Shown here: piece by piece, positions 62,349 to 64,000 of the stretch
Layout: every line of letters begins with the position of its first letter
Numbering within the stretch: the stretch's first letter is position 1
Assembly: GCA_024696005.1 (NCBI GenBank)
Contig: JAILHF010000022.1
Coordinates: 19,193 to 83,192 of the forward strand
Length of the DNA stretch: 64,000 nt
Direction of reading: 5' to 3'
DNA from: Lachnospiraceae bacterium
GTDB lineage: Bacteria; Bacillota; Clostridia; Lachnospirales; Lachnospiraceae
Translations under genes and position numbers: made by a program
Notes under the pieces: generated by a model
The model's database searches: none
Seen by the model: the letters and a program-made list of their open reading frames with translations, nothing else
What the model was told of the DNA's origin: nothing

Positions 62349-64000
62349 ATGAAGGAACTGATGTTGGGAAACAAGGCTTTTGCCCGCGGCCTCTACGAGG
62401 CGGGCTGCTGCTTTGTCTCGAGCTATCCCGGTACGCCCAGTACCGAGATCACCGAGGAAGCGGTGAAGTACGACGAGATATACTGTGAGTGGGCTCCGAA
62501 CGAGAAGGTGGCCATGGAAGCTGCATTCGGCGCGTCCCTGGCAGGACGCAGGGTTTTCTGCGGCATGAAGCACGTGGGCCTGAACGTGGCTGCGGATCCG
62601 CTCTATACCATGAGCTATACCGGCGTGAACGGCGGTGTGATCATCGGGGTCGCGGACGATCCCGGGATGCACAGCTCCCAGAACGAGCAGGACAGCCGGC
62701 ATCATGCCATCGCCAGCAAGGTTCCGATGCTCGAGCCCTCGGACAGTGCCGAGAGCCTGGAGTTTGTAAAGCTTGCCTATACGCTTTCCGAGGAATACGA
62801 CACCCCGGTCATCATCAAGATGTGCACCCGTGTGGCCCACAGCCAGAGCGTGGTGGAGACTGGCGAGCGCAAGGTTCCGGAAAAGAAGACCTATGAAAAG
62901 AATATCCCGAAATATGTGATGATGCCGGGGAATGCGATCCGCCGTCATCCTTTTGTGGAGGACCGCATGCGCAGGCTCGCGGAATGGGCCGAGACCGCTT
63001 CGATCAACCGCGTGGACCGCGGAGGGAAGGAGCTGGGCATCATCACGTCCTCTACCAGTTATCAGTATGTGAAGGAGATCTACGGCGACAGCGTTTCGGT
63101 GCTGAAGCTGGGCATGGTCAATCCGCTGCCCGAGAAGCTGATCCGCGATTTCGCGGCTTCGGTGGACCGCCTGATCGTTGTGGAAGAGATGGATCCCATC
63201 ATCGAGAATCACTGCAAGGCTCTGGGCCTGAAGGTCGAGGGCAAGAGCCTGCTCCCGATGGAAGGCGAGTTCTCGCAGAACCTGATCCGCAAGGCCCTTG
63301 GTCTGGAGGAAAAGAAGGGCACGGCCCTGGAGGATGCGATCCCGAACCGTCCGCCCGTCATGTGCGCGGGCTGCCCGCACCGCGGACTCTTCTATACCCT
63401 GAGCAAGAACAAGTGCACGGTGCTGGGTGACATCGGCTGCTATACCCTCGGTGCGGTGGCACCTCTGGCAGCCATGGACATGACCCTTTGCATGGGCGCT
63501 TCCGTATCCGCGATCCACGGCTTCAACATCGCGAACGAAGGCGAGAGCGAAGGCAAGACCGTGGCCGTGATCGGCGATTCCACCTTCATGCACAGCGGCA
63601 TGACAGGTCTGGCGAACATCGCCTACAACCAGTCCAATTCCACGGTCATCATCCTGGACAATTCCATTACCGGCATGACGGGGCATCAGCAGAACCCCAC
63701 GACCGGCTACAATATCAAGGGCGATCCCGCCGGAAAGATCGATCTGGAGGCGCTTTGCCGCGCCATGGGCTTCAACCGCGTGACTGTGGTGGATCCGTAT
63801 GATCTGGCCGCCTGCGACAAGGCAGTGAAGGAAGAACTTGCGGCAGATGAGCCGTCAGTCATCATCAGCCGCAGGCCGTGCGCCCTGCTGAAATATGTGA
63901 AGCACAATCCGCCGCTGCATGTGGATGAGGAGAAGTGCATCGGCTGCAAGTCCTGCATGAAGCTGGGCTGCCCGGCCATCAGCATGAAGGATAAAAAAGC
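62349..64000 (+). CDS. iorA: Indolepyruvate:ferredoxin oxidoreductase, alpha subunit, 3' partial
   Basis: The frame runs off the window after 550 codons. The N-terminal pyrimidine domain has MLGNKAFARGLYEAGCCFVSSYPGTPSTEI; the TPP domain holds CAGCPHRGLFYTL, VLGDIGCYTLG and VIGDSTFMHSGM...NSTVIILDNSITGMTGHQQNP; a ferredoxin domain begins with CIGCKSCMKLGCP. It oxidises aryl pyruvates to aryl-acetyl-CoA with ferredoxin, or runs in reverse. The 153-base gap from ackA ends in a purine-rich stretch with several GGAAGG-like sites before the ATG. The beta subunit should follow outside the window. Confidence 0.95.
   Translation, partial: MKELMLGNKAFARGLYEAGCCFVSSYPGTPSTEITEEAVKYDEIYCEWAPNEKVAMEAAFGASLAGRRVFCGMKHVGLNVAADPLYTMSYTGVNGGVIIGVADDPGMHSSQNEQDSRHHAIASKVPMLEPSDSAESLEFVKLAYTLSEEYDTPVIIKMCTRVAHSQSVVETGERKVPEKKTYEKNIPKYVMMPGNAIRRHPFVEDRMRRLAEWAETASINRVDRGGKELGIITSSTSYQYVKEIYGDSVSVLKLGMVNPLPEKLIRDFAASVDRLIVVEEMDPIIENHCKALGLKVEGKSLLPMEGEFSQNLIRKALGLEEKKGTALEDAIPNRPPVMCAGCPHRGLFYTLSKNKCTVLGDIGCYTLGAVAPLAAMDMTLCMGASVSAIHGFNIANEGESEGKTVAVIGDSTFMHSGMTGLANIAYNQSNSTVIILDNSITGMTGHQQNPTTGYNIKGDPAGKIDLEALCRAMGFNRVTVVDPYDLAACDKAVKEELAADEPSVIISRRPCALLKYVKHNPPLHVDEEKCIGCKSCMKLGCPAISMKDKK

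Overview
The window reads as a chromosome segment of an anaerobic Clostridia bacterium, most likely Lachnospiraceae with a fairly GC-rich genome. The support is gene content and style: DUF4446 followed by serS behind parB, a DUF3048 (YerB-like) lipoprotein, clostripain-type C11 peptidase, acetate kinase next to indolepyruvate:ferredoxin oxidoreductase, strong AGGAGG ribosome sites and canonical sigma-A promoters. The taxonomy is inference; there is no rRNA gene here.

Layout. (1) 1-10252, + strand: one tightly packed surface-polysaccharide operon with glycosyltransferases, a capsule-synthesis GT-B protein, a CapA-like protein, a GT11-like enzyme, an ABC flippase/exporter, a DUF1919 protein and a large membrane protein, followed by a 350-base structured non-coding stretch. 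(2) 10602-13034, - strand: a GT2 enzyme and a C11 peptidase, divergent from an xpaC-telA pair (13122-15725). (3) 15.8-27.7 kb: an accessory region with visibly lower GC and many - strand genes. Two tandem arrays of a 75-base hairpin-plus-spacer unit stand at 15810-16148 and 23856-24311 in inverted orientation and share long identical stretches. Between them lie a D-lyxose isomerase/aldo-keto reductase pair, a three-gene ABC transporter divergent from a LysR regulator, a Cys-rich/phosphotransferase fusion, and a MORN lipoprotein. After them come an S66 peptidase/nucleotidyltransferase pair and a PadR/hydrolase pair, ending at tRNA-Lys. (4) 28.0-33.8 kb: two very large GT2 proteins and a KAP P-loop NTPase. 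(5) 33.9-41.3 kb: core genes parB, DUF4446, serS, tRNA-Arg, DUF3048 lipoprotein, a CPA2 antiporter, a small lipoprotein and ugd. (6) 41.4-49.6 kb: an SPFH/zinc-ribbon protein, a DEDDh exonuclease, two tandem membrane EAL proteins (one degenerate, one with all catalytic residues), a rhomboid protease and a flavodoxin-fold protein. (7) 49.6-64 kb: housekeeping genes murG, rsmA, tRNA-Val, a DUF349 protein, pth, mfd, an exported propeller-like protein, a TIM-barrel-like protein, ackA and the start of iorA.

How it fits together: much of the window concerns the cell envelope. UDP-glucuronate from Ugd can feed the glycosyltransferases; the ABC exporter and CapA-like protein would move or attach the product; MurG makes the lipid II precursor. 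The clearest candidate for something undescribed is the pair of inverted 75-base-period palindromic arrays bounding the 7.7 kb accessory segment, with a decayed telA 3' end just inside the left array. Other points worth checking are overlapping divergent promoters at the LysR/ABC junction, a KAP NTPase where parA is usually found, and a tRNA-Arg whose 5' end is embedded in a 15-bp hairpin.
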